Source: Casuarina equisetifolia
Lineage: Eukaryota; Streptophyta; Magnoliopsida; Fagales; Casuarinaceae
DNA: 64,000 nucleotides
Assembly (NCBI GenBank): GCA_028551475.1
Contig: CM052360.1
Coordinates: forward strand, 7,056,501-7,120,500
Direction of reading: 5' to 3'
A model generated the notes under the pieces. It was not told where the DNA came from. It made no database searches and worked only from the letters and a program-made list of their open reading frames with translations. This document shows, one piece after another, positions 36,253 through 47,242 of this stretch (its first letter is position 1; every line of letters starts with the position of its first letter). The position numbers and the translations under genes were made by a program.

Positions 36253-37615
36253 AGTATGAAATAGCTACCACTTGTTATTGGTAAAAAAAAGACAGAAAAG
36301 GATTTAGGATTACTCTAAACTATATGTCAAACCAAGAATTTATTACCCAAGATTATTCCACCATGAAACTTAAGGAAACAAGATATCAAAGAGAGAGAGT
36401 ATGAAGAGAAAGAGAGAGGGAGACCAATTTATGTATTAGTTAAAAATCAAAAACTCCAATAGCCAACTTTACATTCTTTAAAATAAGTGACCACATAAAT
36501 TTCCTAAAGCTTTTAACTATAAATTAAGAAAGCTTGACAAAACAATTTAAATTTAAATCTTAAAACTAATAGAATCTAATAGTAGCTCGTTAATACATAG
36601 AAAACATGATCAAGAACCATATTGGATCCAAAATTAATATATCATGTCACAATTATAGATCTTGTTTTTGTTATAAATTTGTTCTTTTGTCCTTGTGAGG
36701 CATTTGAGGATTTGTTACAAATCACACATTTATTTTTTTTTTCTCTTTTTTTGCTTTTATGTGTTTGTTAGTGGTTACTAAATGTAAGTTTGTATGTAAT
36801 GGTCTTTAATGAACTTTTGATATGTCGTCTTTTAAACATGTCAATTTTTTGAAAAACTAGATTTCCTTCTTTTTCTCCTTTTTCTTTTTCTATTTCAACA
36901 ATCATATGAAAAGACCAAGAGTATTTATGAGAATTTTTTTGCTCTTTCACCTTTTTAGAATAAACAGCTAACCTTGCCCCTTTTGGCAAGACTCAACTTT
37001 GATCAATGGCAAAGCAAGTGTTTACCAAGAGTAAGGAATGGTAACACTAGTGGCTCAAAAAAAAGGTGGAAAGGTAATACATATCACTTTAGTGTAATAG
37101 TTAAGGTGAATCTATAGTTGTTGTTGGTGAATCGATGGTTTAAAGACTCATGAATTTGGTTGATCTTTACATGAGACCATCAATGGTGTAAGTTTTCATT
37201 ATTGGCCACAACAAAGACCAACCAAAAGATGTAAAGATTTATACACACAAAACATAGAATAGAGTAAAAATTAGTGAGTGTGGCTTCGAAGTTTATGCCA
37301 ATGAATATGGAACAAATTATGGCACCGAACAAAAGCTTAGTAATAATAATTGTGATAAAATATTCTAAAAACCTTTCATCAACTATCCAAACCAAAAGGC
37401 AACTTTGTGGGGGGGGGGGGGGGAGGAATCACCATCATTTACAAAATAATACTTAAAACACTTCTCATTTACAAGAACTTTCTCTTAGCAAACCATGTTG
37501 TAAAGGCTTCCTAACTCTAGTTCCAAAAAGTCCTTTTCTTCCAAGATCCAAATCTCATTTGTATTCTTTTAACTGAAAACCAATAACCTCTATGTTAAGG
37601 TACTAATGTGAATCC

Positions 37616-37831
37616 TGTTGAAGGTTGATGATTTTATATTTATGTTACCATATATTGTGCCTAAAATAAGGCCCAATATATTTTCCTATATTATGAGATA
37701 CTGGGGTTTTCCTTGTATAAGCCTTATTCATGTTTATATATAGTCTCTTAGGTTAACATGTAAATCAATATAGTCACACACTAAGAGTTCTTTTCTCTAT
37801 GACTTTTGTTTTCTCTTGTAACTAGTTTTGG
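37616..37831 (+). mobile_element. 5' LTR fragment of a third LTR element
   Basis: Starts TGTTGAAGG immediately after aatcc in R1, with a TATA-rich middle (tttatatatag near 37735) typical of an LTR promoter. It is cut at 37832 by the poly(T) end of the LINE. The proposed other end of this element is the 43-bp piece at 43374-43416. Confidence 0.65.
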
Positions 37832-37914
37832 TTTTTTTTTTTTTTTTGGTGAAAGGTCAAATTATATATCACTAGTAAAAAAAATTTACAAGATTGTTTG
37901 ATTACAAGATATCA

Positions 37915-40900
37915 TCATCTAAGCTCAAATATTGCACTTGGCAAATTCCAAAGCTCTTGTAAAAATTTATTACAATTTGTAAGCTTGACTCCTCTGGTAG
38001 ATGAAATCTTCCCTCTCACATCCTTCTTGATCTTAGCAATAATGGTTGAGTTTTCTAGACTTGTATTGCTGAATCTTCTTCTATTCCTTTCGCGCCAAAT
38101 GTGATACAATACGGCCTTGAAAGATATACTAAGCAAAGTTGCTGCAAAGCTCTTCTTCTTAACAGTCTTGATCATCCAACATATTTCAACTCTCCAGTGT
38201 TCAATTCTTCGAGTTAATCCATTCATGCCTAACAAAGCCTTCCATATGTAGTTTGTGAACCTGCACTTAAAAAATAAATGTTCCTGTGATTCTTCTTCTT
38301 GTTGGCAGAGGTTGCATTGTCGATCCACTGAACTATTCCATTTAGCCACCCGATCTATTGTGGATAGTTTGTCTCTCAAAGTGATCCAACAAATAAAATT
38401 ATGCTTTGGTACTCCTTCTTTCCAAACAAGTGTTGCCCATTTGGCATCTTCTCTGTTCTCTCTTAGTGCTACATAACTTTTAGCAATATTGTATTCTGAG
38501 TCCGTCACTAGTTGTGTGAGTTCACTTCTTACTTGTAAAATATTCCTAAAACTCCAAGCTAGTGATCCTTTCATCTCAACTTCTAATACATTCCTTTCCT
38601 TCAAATTTTCTGTTATCATCCATTTAACCCATAAAGAGTTTGAATTGGGGTGCACAAGAGACCATAAGAGTTTTCCAATTGCCGCCTTATTCCAAGTATG
38701 AATGTCTATCAAACCTAGTCCTCCAGAAATTTTAGGCCAACAAACTTCTTTCCATGCCACTTTCGCTACACATCTTCCATTAGATTTACCTGCCCAAAGA
38801 AAAGTTCTAATCCTTTTTTCAATTTCATAAAGAGTCTGTTTTGGCAATAGAAAAATTTGCATCCAATATGTTTGCAATGAGAACAGAACACTTTTTGCTA
38901 GCTGTAGTCTCCCCTCATAACTAATATGCTTAGATTCCCAACCTTCAATTCTTCTCAATATCTTTTCTGTCAGGATAGTACAATCTAAGTTGGAGAGTCT
39001 TTTAGTAATCAATGGGACTCCCAAGTATTTTATGGGAAGTTGGCCTTCTTGGATAAGAATATGATCAAGTATTAAAGCCTTTTCCTGTTCAGCCAAGCCT
39101 GAAAAGAAAATTTGACACTTTTCTGGATGCATCTTCAAACCTGTGATATCTTCAAACTCTTGCATAGCATATAGTAAACACAATATAGACTCAATATCTC
39201 CATAAGCAAACAAAAAGAGATCATCAGCAAAGCATAAATGAGTGATCTTTTCTTTAGCGCATTTCCAGTGAAATTTAAACCTTCCAGAAGATACTTTCTT
39301 TTGTATAATTCTGTTAAGAATCTCCATCACAATAACAAAGAGAAAGGGAGAGAGAGGGTCTCCTTGTCTAAGTCCCTTTGCCCCTTTAAAAAAACCTGTA
39401 TGAGAGCCATTGATGTTCACAGAATATCCCACAGTAGTGATGCAGCTTTCAATCAGCAATCTAAATTTGTCTGGGAACTTCAAAACTTTCAGAGTATTTA
39501 GGATTGCATTCCAGTCTATTGAATCATATGCTTTCATAATATCAACCTTAATTACCACCCTTTTCCCATGAATATCTTTATGATAATTGTGTATTAACTC
39601 TTGACATAAAAAAATATTTTCCTTAATGTTCCTTCCTAGCACAAAAGCTGTCTGACAAGGATGTATGAAATAAGGCAAAGCTAGACTTAATCTTCCTGCC
39701 ACAATTTTAGATATGATCTTGTACAACATATTGCAACAAGAGATTGGTCTAAAGTCTTTCATATTGGTGGCATTAATTTTCTTAGGGACAAGGGAGATTA
39801 CTGTTGAATTTATGCTTCGCAGTAGCTGTCTCTTATGAAAGAAAGCTATTACTGCATCTTCTATGTCACTCCCTATAATACTCCACGCTTTCTTGAAGAA
39901 GAAGCTATTATATCCATCAAGACCTGGAGCTTTGTAATCACCAAAAGTATTAAGGACCTTTTGTATATCTTCTCTTTGAACATCTGCTATAAGGCTTCTC
40001 TTTATCTCTACCAGAATTTCCATAGGAAATAACTCTCTTAATCTTGTTTCTGATGGTTGAAGTTGGTTTGCTCTCCCTAGCAAGTTTTGATAGTAACTTA
40101 GAATTTTGTTCTTTATCATTTCAGGATCTTTAGTAAGTTGCCCATCATCTATTTCCAGCTTGACAATGTAGTTTTTTGCTCTCCTCTTCATCATGCTTCT
40201 AAAAAAGACTTTACTATTACAATCTCCCTCTTTCAGCCAATTATTCCTTGATTTTTGCTTCAGAAGTATTTCTTCATGCTTGCTATGTATTAGTAACTTA
40301 TCTAACCACTCCTTTTCTTCATTGCGCAATTAGGTATTTGAAGGGTCATCAAAGAGCTTTGCTTGTGCTATTTGTAGCTGCTTCCTTGCTACCTCTGTTT
40401 TCCTTGGTAGTTCTCCAAATTCCTCTCTATTTAGTTTTCTCAACTCTTTTTTCATTTCCTTCAACTTTATCATTATTCTGTACATTATAGTGCCCTCAAC
40501 CCTTTGTTGCCAAATATTCTTCACTATTGTCATAAATTGGGGGTGTTCTTGCCAGAAGTTGAAAAATCTAAAGGTCCTTTTCTGTCTTGGTCTATTATTG
40601 CCCACCTTGATAGTGCAAGGATTGTGATCTGACAATCCAGGAGTACTAAATTCAATGGAGAAATCCATATTACTTTGCAACCATTTAGGGTTTACCAAAC
40701 ATCTATCCAATTTACTGCCTTTGAACCCTATTCCTTTACCTTTGTTCATCCATGATAGAAGAGGTCCTACAAAGTTTGGTTCTATAAGTTCTGCATCACT
40801 TATGAACTTGTTGAAATCTTCTATTCCTTCTGTCCATTTACTAGCTACACTGACCCTTTCATTTAGATTTCTCACTGTATTAAAATCACCTACTAGTAGC

Positions 40901-41304
40901 CATTGAGTGTCCTTTCCATAACTGTTATAACATTGTGTGAGGTTACTCCAAAGATCCTTCCGTTCATTTGCTGCATTTGCTACATAGATGGCAGATAAGT
41001 ACCATACTTCATGTCCCTCTTCCACTTTACAATTCACTACCTGTTTAGCACTACTAAGCACTGTGATGTTGAGCTGTGGCTTTTTCCATATAATCCAAAT
41101 CCTTCCATTTTCATTATCTCTATAATTGTGAACAAACCCTCATTGGGGAAAAAGAGAATCTATCACCCATTGAGCTTTATCTTTTTTTATTTTGTGTTCT
41201 AATAGAATGACAATGTCAGCTTTAGCATTCTTGATAACTTCTCGTACCTCCTTTTGTTTAGGGCTTTTATTTAAACCCCTGACATTCCATGAGAATATGA
41301 TCAT
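37915..41304 (-). pseudogene. LINE ORF2, endonuclease-reverse transcriptase
   Basis: 1129 codons from ATG at 41304, in one frame with only two internal stops: TGA at 41140-41142 (codon 55; PQ*GFVHN) and TAA at 40330-40332 (codon 325; SNT*LRNEE). Domains: apurinic-type endonuclease (starts MIIFSWNVRGLN, with GDFNTV near 40890 and GLSDHNP near 40640), reverse transcriptase (YKAPGLDGY, LRQGDPLSPFLF, FADD near 39220) and a C-terminal zf-RVT zinc motif (CNLCQ...HLFFKC near 38300-38245). Both stops are single-base changes. The protein nicks target DNA and copies the LINE RNA into it; as it stands the element is dead or depends on others. Confidence 0.93.
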
Positions 41305-41384
41305 TTATCTGGGGGAATAGTGTTTTCTCCTTCAACACCTTCAAAACCTACAATATCATTGCATCTTGCTTCATTTGGTTCTTA

Positions 41385-42490
41385 ATGATTATTTTCCAGC
41401 ACACTAAATCTATTATTGGTATTGTCCTTCTCACATGTATTCCTTTTAGGGCTCCTTTTGCTTCCCCTTCCATTCACACTTGCTTTATTGTTTTGTTCTA
41501 ATTTGGCCTTTGGACTTGTGGTGGGTTCAACTTCATGTGTTATTGAATTTACAATCTTATCTCTTATAGCCTCATGTCCTTGGTCCTCATGAACTTGATC
41601 TTCATTACCTTTATCCAAATGTTCTTTATCCTCACATCCTTCGTCATAGTTATCCGTCTGACTTAATGGCTTTTGTACTGGAACCCATATCTCTTTTTTC
41701 TTTGTAACACACTCCTTATGTCCAAAGCAATCACATTTCTTGCATATTTCAGGTAGCCAACAATACTCCACTTTTACCTCAAAAATAGCACCATTTCCCA
41801 TGTCAATTTCAAATGAAGTTGGTAGAGAACACTTTGTATCTATTTCAACACATACTTTTGCATATGATATCCTCTATCTATGTTTAGTAGCTTTATCCAT
41901 GTATAGTGGCTTTCCAACAGCACTAGCTACATAGCTCATACCAATCTCATCCCATAGAGCATGTGGGACATTATGCAACTTTATCCAAATTGGTATTGAT
42001 GTTATTTTTCCTTTCTGCAGTCTAATAGTGTTATGCCATTTTTGCAGAAACATTGGTTTTCCTACCACATCACATACTCCAGCTTCTAATACTTCCTCCA
42101 TCTTTTGTTTATCCGAAAATCTAAAGAAGAAGAAACCACTCTCTGTTGCAGAAATATCTATTAAGTTTTGTTTTCCCTATTGTTTTTCTACAATTCCTTT
42201 TACTACAGAAAATAGTAATTTTGAGCCCAAAAAGAAACCTACAACACAATTTTCATAGAATTTACTTCCTTCTTCAATAACTTCCTTAGGAGGGGCAACT
42301 CTAATTTTCCCATCATTTAATACCGGTGGCTGGTATTTCATATGAGCGTTTTGTGCTAATCCTCCTACTACAACCTTACTCCAAGATTCATGCTTTCCTT
42401 TATGTTCGAAGCTCTCCTTAAAGATAATGTTGTTTGTCTTTTCTAGCCTCTCATTTTTCTCATTATTTCTTGTAGGCCCTTTTGTTTATC
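41385..42490 (-). pseudogene. LINE ORF1, RNA-binding/gag-like, broken
   Basis: Reads on the minus strand through a DUF4283-like region (YENCVVGFFLG, FRFSDKQKMEEVLEAG, then KWHNTI and PIWIKLHNVPHALW) into a CCHC knuckle CKKCDCFGHKEC near 41735-41700 and a charged tail. At least two in-frame stops interrupt it: TAG at 41874-41876 and TAG near 42180 (reads KQ*GKQ, possibly a former TGG). This is the usual layout of plant L1 ORF1. The N-terminus may be lost at the element's 5' break. Confidence 0.8.
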
Positions 42491-42492
42491 CG

Positions 42493-42765
42493 ATTTTTCA
42501 AAAAATTTACATGTTTAAAAGACAACATATCAAAAGTTCGTGAAAGACCATTACACACAAACTTGCATTTAGTAACCACTAAAAAACACATAAAAGTGAA
42601 AAAAGAGAAAAATAAAAAATAAATGTGTGATTTGTAACAAATCCTTAAATGCCTTATAAGAAAAAAAGTTTATAACAAAAACAGGATCTATAATTATGAC
42701 ATGATATATTAATTTTGGATACAATTGCACATGGTTCTTGATGGCTCCCACAATGGAGTAGTGAA
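42493..42765 (-). repeat. Left arm of a perfect 273-bp inverted repeat
   Basis: The reverse complement of 43417-43689 with no mismatch over 273 bases, compared by eye base by base. It is R1 sequence in minus orientation (cacacatttatt end and following R1 start). Confidence 0.92.
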
Positions 42766-43373
42766 TTTATGCAACTATCTACGTGTTAATGGCTCTTATA
42801 ATAAAACGAGTTTATAGATATGGTGAGGTTTGCAATAGATGATGAGTGTTGCTAAATCTTTGACAATGTTTTCTATGTATTAATGAGCTACTATTAAATT
42901 CTATTAGTTTTAAGATTTAGATTTAAATTGTTTTGTTAAGCTTTCTTAATTTATAGGTAGAAACTTTAGGAAATTTGTGTGGTCACTTATTATAAAGAAT
43001 GTAGAGATGGCTACTAGAGTTTTTGATTTTTAATTGTTACATAAATTGGTCTCTCTTTCTCTCTTTCTCTCCATGCTCTCTCTCTTAGATATCTTGTTTC
43101 CTCAAATTTCATGGTGGAATAATCCTAGGTAATGAGTTATTAGTTTGGCAAATAGTTTGGAGTAATCCTAAATCCTTTTCCTTCTTCATTTGTCAATAAC
43201 AAGTGGTGGCTATTTCATACTTCCTTTTTTTTTTATTGATATGTGCAAGTGTCATCATTCAAATGTTTCAATAGTTGAGATAAAATTAGTTGAAGTGTCT
43301 TGAGCAAGAATGAATTCCTAAGAGGGGGTAAAGGAGCTAAGTCACAGTAGTGAAATTATGGTATAGAGGGATT
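42766..43373 (-). repeat. R1 repeat, inverted piece
   Basis: R1 in minus orientation, contiguous with the left arm. It ends at ggatt (43369-43373), the reverse complement of aatcc. No gene seen. Confidence 0.8.
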
Positions 43374-43416
43374 TGAAGAATTTGATGAACTTTTGTATGT
43401 TTGGAATAAAAACTTG
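43374..43416 (-). mobile_element. 43-bp end of the third LTR element (proposed)
   Basis: Unrelated to R1. In reverse complement it ends ...caaattcttCA directly before aatcc, as expected for the right end of a TG...CA LTR element whose left end is at 37616 after aatcc. Confidence 0.5.
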
Positions 43417-45255
43417 TTCACTACTCCATTGTGGGAGCCATCAAGAACCATGTGCAATTGTATCCAAAATTAATATATCATGTCATAATTATAGATCCTG
43501 TTTTTGTTATAAACTTTTTTTCTTATAAGGCATTTAAGGATTTGTTACAAATCACACATTTATTTTTTATTTTTCTCTTTTTTCACTTTTATGTGTTTTT
43601 TAGTGGTTACTAAATGCAAGTTTGTGTGTAATGGTCTTTCACGAACTTTTGATATGTTGTCTTTTAAACATGTAAATTTTTTGAAAAATTGGATTTCCTT
43701 CTTTTTCTCCTTTTTCTTTTTCTATTTTGGTAATCATGTGAAAAGACCAAGAGTATTTGTAAGCATTTTTTTAGCTCTTTCACCTTTTTGGAAAAACAGC
43801 TAACTTGGCCCCTTTTGGCAAGGTTCAACTTTGATTAATGGAAAAATAATGCTTACCAAGAGTAAGGAATGGTAACACTAGTGGCTTAAACAAAAGGTGG
43901 AAAGGTAGCATATACCACTTGGGTGTAATAGTTTAGGTGATCCTATAGTTGTTTGTTGCCAAACTGATGGTTTAAAGACCCATGAATCTAGTCAATCTTT
44001 ACTTGAGGCCATCAACAATGTAAGTTGTCATTATTGGCCACAATAAAGACCAACCAAGAGTTGTAAAGATTTATCCATGCAAAATAGAGAATAGAGTAAA
44101 AATTAGTAAATGTGGCTTTTAAGTTTATGCCAAGGAAGATGGAACAATTTACGGCACTAAATGAAAGCTTAGTAATAATAATTGTGGTGAAATATTTCAA
44201 AAACCTTTCATCCACTATCCAAACTAAAAAGCTACTTTAGGGGGAAAAATCACCATCATTTACAAACTAATACTTAAAATACTTCTCATTTACAAGAACT
44301 TTCTCTTAGCAAACCATGTTGTAAAGTCTTCCTAACTCTTGTTCCAAAAAGTCCTTTTCTTCCAAGATCTAAATCTCATTTGTATTCTTTTAGCTAAAAT
44401 CCAATAGCCTTTGTGTTAAGGTACTAGGGTGAATCCCTTTACACCATAATTTCACTACTACAACTTGGCTCTTTTACCACTCTCAGGAACTAATCCTTGC
44501 TTAAGACACTTCAACCAATTTTATCTCAACTGTTGAAACATTTGAATCATGGCACTTGCACATATCAAAATAAAAAATAGAAGTATGAAATAACCACCAT
44601 TTGTTATTGACAAATGAAGACGGAAAAGGATTTAGGATTACTCCAAACTATTTGCCAAACCAAGAATTCATTACCCAAGATTATTCCACCATGAAACGTG
44701 AGGAAACAAGATATCCAATGGAGAGCATGGAGAGAAGGAGAGAGAGACTAATTTATGTAACAATTAAAAATCAAAAACTCTACTTGACCAAACAAATTTC
44801 CTAAAGCTTTTAACTATAAATTAAGAAAGCTTGATAAAAAAATTTAAATTTAAATCTTAAAACTAATAGAATCTAATAGTAACTCATTAATATATAGAAA
44901 ACACTATTAAAAATTTAGCAACACTCATCTTGTCACAATTATAGATCCTGTTTTTGTTATAAATTTGATTTTTTTCTCGCATTTGAGGATTTGTTACAAA
45001 TCACACATTTATTTCCTTTAATTCACAATTTGGTGTTGAACCTAAAACCTTTTAATCTCTTGCAGCACTTGCTTCTAACTCAGACCGAGACAGGTGCTTG
45101 TCCACACAAACCGTAGTTTGGTTTGCTTATTTTTAGAATTCAAATTGGAGGTTTCTAGATGAGACCAGACCATTTGTAAATCTCTCTTTCATTCAATTGT
45201 GTAATTGTTGTTTGGATTTTCTGCACGTGCGGGAATTCCAGGTGAATCGAGCCCA
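43417..45255 (+). repeat. R1 repeat, copy 6, with right inverted-repeat arm
   Basis: 43417-43689 is the right arm of the perfect inverted repeat; R1 then continues normally through all landmarks (SINE-like head 43915-43985, ttaaggtactagggtgaat near 44417, agaaggagagagag near 44732) to the terminal part 45005-45255 that also ends copy 1. No gene seen. Confidence 0.78.
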
Positions 45256-45712
45256 TTCCGGTTTTCTGGTTTTCCTACCTGGTCGGTTGTCTATTTGGAT
45301 GTTTTTCTGTTGCTTTTGTGATTGAGCGAATAAAATCGTTGTTTACTTTTTTTCTGTGATTGTTGTTGTCGGTTGTATCTGGCAGATTGGGGTTGTTCTT
45401 CTGTGCGGGGAAGGTGCTTCCCTTGTGTGGCAATTGCTTGATGGTGTGACAGATTGTCCACCATTGCTGGCAGAAGGCGCCGAAAGGGTGATCTCGAGCT
45501 TGGTCCAGATTAGGCTCTGCAAGCCTGCGTCCCGTGACTCGCTACCAGACTCGCTCACGCCCCACTATCATCCACACTCAGCCCATTACACAATGTTCAT
45601 ACAAAAGCCCATATAATAAAATACAATCAGCAAGGTAACAGCCACTCCGAACCACATTTGAGCCGACACGCCGAAATTTAAAGGGTTCTTGCTGGTGCTG
45701 AGAGAGGGAGGA
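45256..45712 (+). promoter_or_regulatory. Promoter region of the uS8 gene, two site II motifs
   Basis: Two TGGGCT elements (seen as agccca on this strand) are at 45580-45585 and 45606-45611, about 130 and 105 bp before the start codon. Site II motifs (TGGGCY) are typical of plant ribosomal-protein promoters. Confidence 0.6.
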
Positions 45713-47079
45713 ATGGGCCGGAGGATATTGAACGAGGCGTTGAGAGCAATGGTGAATGCGGAACGGAGAGGAAAGGCGACGGTGGAGTTGAAGCCCATCT
45801 CCACAGTCATGTCTTCTTTTCTGAAGATCATGAAAGATCGAGGTAAAGCTGTGAGAAATTCTTTCTGATTGTTGCTGTGTTAGTGTCCTTTTTCCATGAA
45901 GTTTTAATTATTTTGAGTTCAGATAAATAGATTCGGATTCGAAATGCATTCCCTTCTTTGAAAAAGTGGAAAGTTCAGTGCTTTTGTTGGAGCTGCTCGA
46001 ACTAATGGAACACTGAGATCTTAGGATGTTTGGAAAACCTAAAAGTTCATGTGAGTTGTGCATTTATTCCTGCTCATAATATTTGGAAACGCTGTAGCTG
46101 AGGTGTTATCTCTTCTTAATGTTTGCGTTGGTGTAAGTCCGTTGCCTTTTAGATTCATCAACGGGTGTTATTTGTGTGACCTGAACTGCTATTCTCATCT
46201 ATAAACCTATTGTTCTGGGCTGCTATAATGTTTTATTCACGAACGGATTAGGCCCATGAACCAAATTTCGGCTTTTATCATTACTCTTTTTTGATTATGG
46301 ATTCCTTTAAGTCCAATATCCGTGACAAGAGAGAGTTCTAAAGTAGTGTCAAAAGAAGTGCTCAGGAGGCTCTTATCATAATTTGAGACCTGAAATCACC
46401 AGAAGAAGGTTAATAAGAGTGGCTGTGGCACCTGTAATTTTGTTAATGAGACTATAGATTAGTTCTTTCTGTTTGAAGAGGGATAGTAGTATGATTATGA
46501 CATACAACTTTCATCACATGCATATATTTCTGTTTTGCTCACGAGTCATACAGCATCTCTTTTTGTCTACAAAAGGTCAGGCATTTGCGAACAGATCCAT
46601 TACCTTTATTTGAATCTATGCTTAGAAAAGGGCAGTTACAAATTTCTTAAGCCATCTTCTGCGTAAAGTGAAGCTTTGCTACTCTTGGTTTGAAACAGCT
46701 TCTGTATCTTCACCTAGTTCTGAAAGGCTATTGTTTAATTTATGGCCTCACAGAGCGACCAACGTTTTTTGAGCAACTCAGTTCCATTAACATAGTATAT
46801 TTACTTTTAGGGTACATCAGGGATTTTCAGGTTTATGATCCACATAGAGTGGGAAGGATAACAGTTAAACTGCAAGGCAGGATTAATGATTGCCGGGCTC
46901 TCACTTACAGGCAGGATATCAAGGCAAGGGATATTGAAAACTACAGGTTGCGTATGCTTCCAACACGACAGGTTTGTAAACATTTCATGTCGATCTGTTC
47001 TTGATTAAGCTTGTTGACATTTCATTTTTCAAGAAGACATCTTCTTTGTTTCGCTTGGCCCTCATATCGTGGAAAATGC

Positions 47080-47137
<58 letters not shown>

Positions 47138-47242
47138 ATGTAGTGGGGTTATGTTGTAGTCACAACTCCAGATGGTGTTCTGGATCATGAAGAAGCTAGT
47201 AAAAGAGGTGTGGGCGGACAGGTTCTGGGTTATTTTCATTAG
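45713..47242 (+). CDS. Ribosomal protein uS8, RPS15a type II
   Basis: Predicted 129-aa small-subunit ribosomal protein uS8. Exons: 45713-45842, 46811-46971, 47144-47242; introns GT-AG, phases 1 and 0, no internal stop. It reads MGRRILNEALRAMVNAERRG, then STVMSSFLKIMKDRGYI, VYDPHRVGRI, LTYRQDIKARD, TPDGVLDHEEA and GGQVLGYFH. The DPHRVGRI and NDCRALTYRQD wording is that of the diverged plant type II RPS15a (RPS15aB/E in Arabidopsis), reported with mitochondrial ribosomes, not the highly conserved cytosolic type; assignment to the mitochondrion follows that family knowledge and is not shown by the sequence. uS8 binds the central domain of small-subunit rRNA. Length is normal and the gene looks functional. 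Confidence 0.94.
47085..47134 (+). repeat. (TC)n microsatellite in uS8 intron 2
   Basis: About 25 TC units in intron 2 that end 9 bp before the acceptor (ttcatgtag|TGG), so the microsatellite itself is the polypyrimidine tract. Confidence 0.92.

Larger units (their letters stand above)
34510..37615 (+). repeat. R1 repeat, copy 4 (interrupted)
   Basis: R1 sequence at 34510-34713 continues at 36253 after a solo LTR, passes head to tail into a new R1 start near 36740, and stops at aatcc (37611-37615), where another LTR begins. It contains a 15-G run at 37409-37423. No gene seen. Confidence 0.75.
37832..42492 (-). mobile_element. L1-type LINE, nearly full length
   Basis: Non-LTR retrotransposon on the minus strand. 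A 16-T run at 37832-37847 is its poly(A) tail in reverse. ORF1 (about 42490 to 41385) and ORF2 (41304 to 37915) are both recognisable with few breaks. The 5' end abuts the inverted repeat at 42493, so part of the 5' UTR and perhaps the ORF1 start is missing. No target duplication could be matched, because its expected right flank has been rearranged. Confidence 0.93.

Noticed and set aside
42569..43613. Two identical 60-codon open frames, one on each strand (42569-42751 minus and 43431-43613 plus)
   Set aside because: They are the two arms of the perfect inverted repeat and read T-rich R1 sequence. The identity is DNA-level; nothing suggests a protein.
42493..43689. A DNA transposon with 273-bp terminal inverted repeats
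   Set aside because: No target duplication flanks the arms, the right arm continues smoothly into normal R1 sequence, and the centre is R1 itself. Inversion with duplication explains it better.
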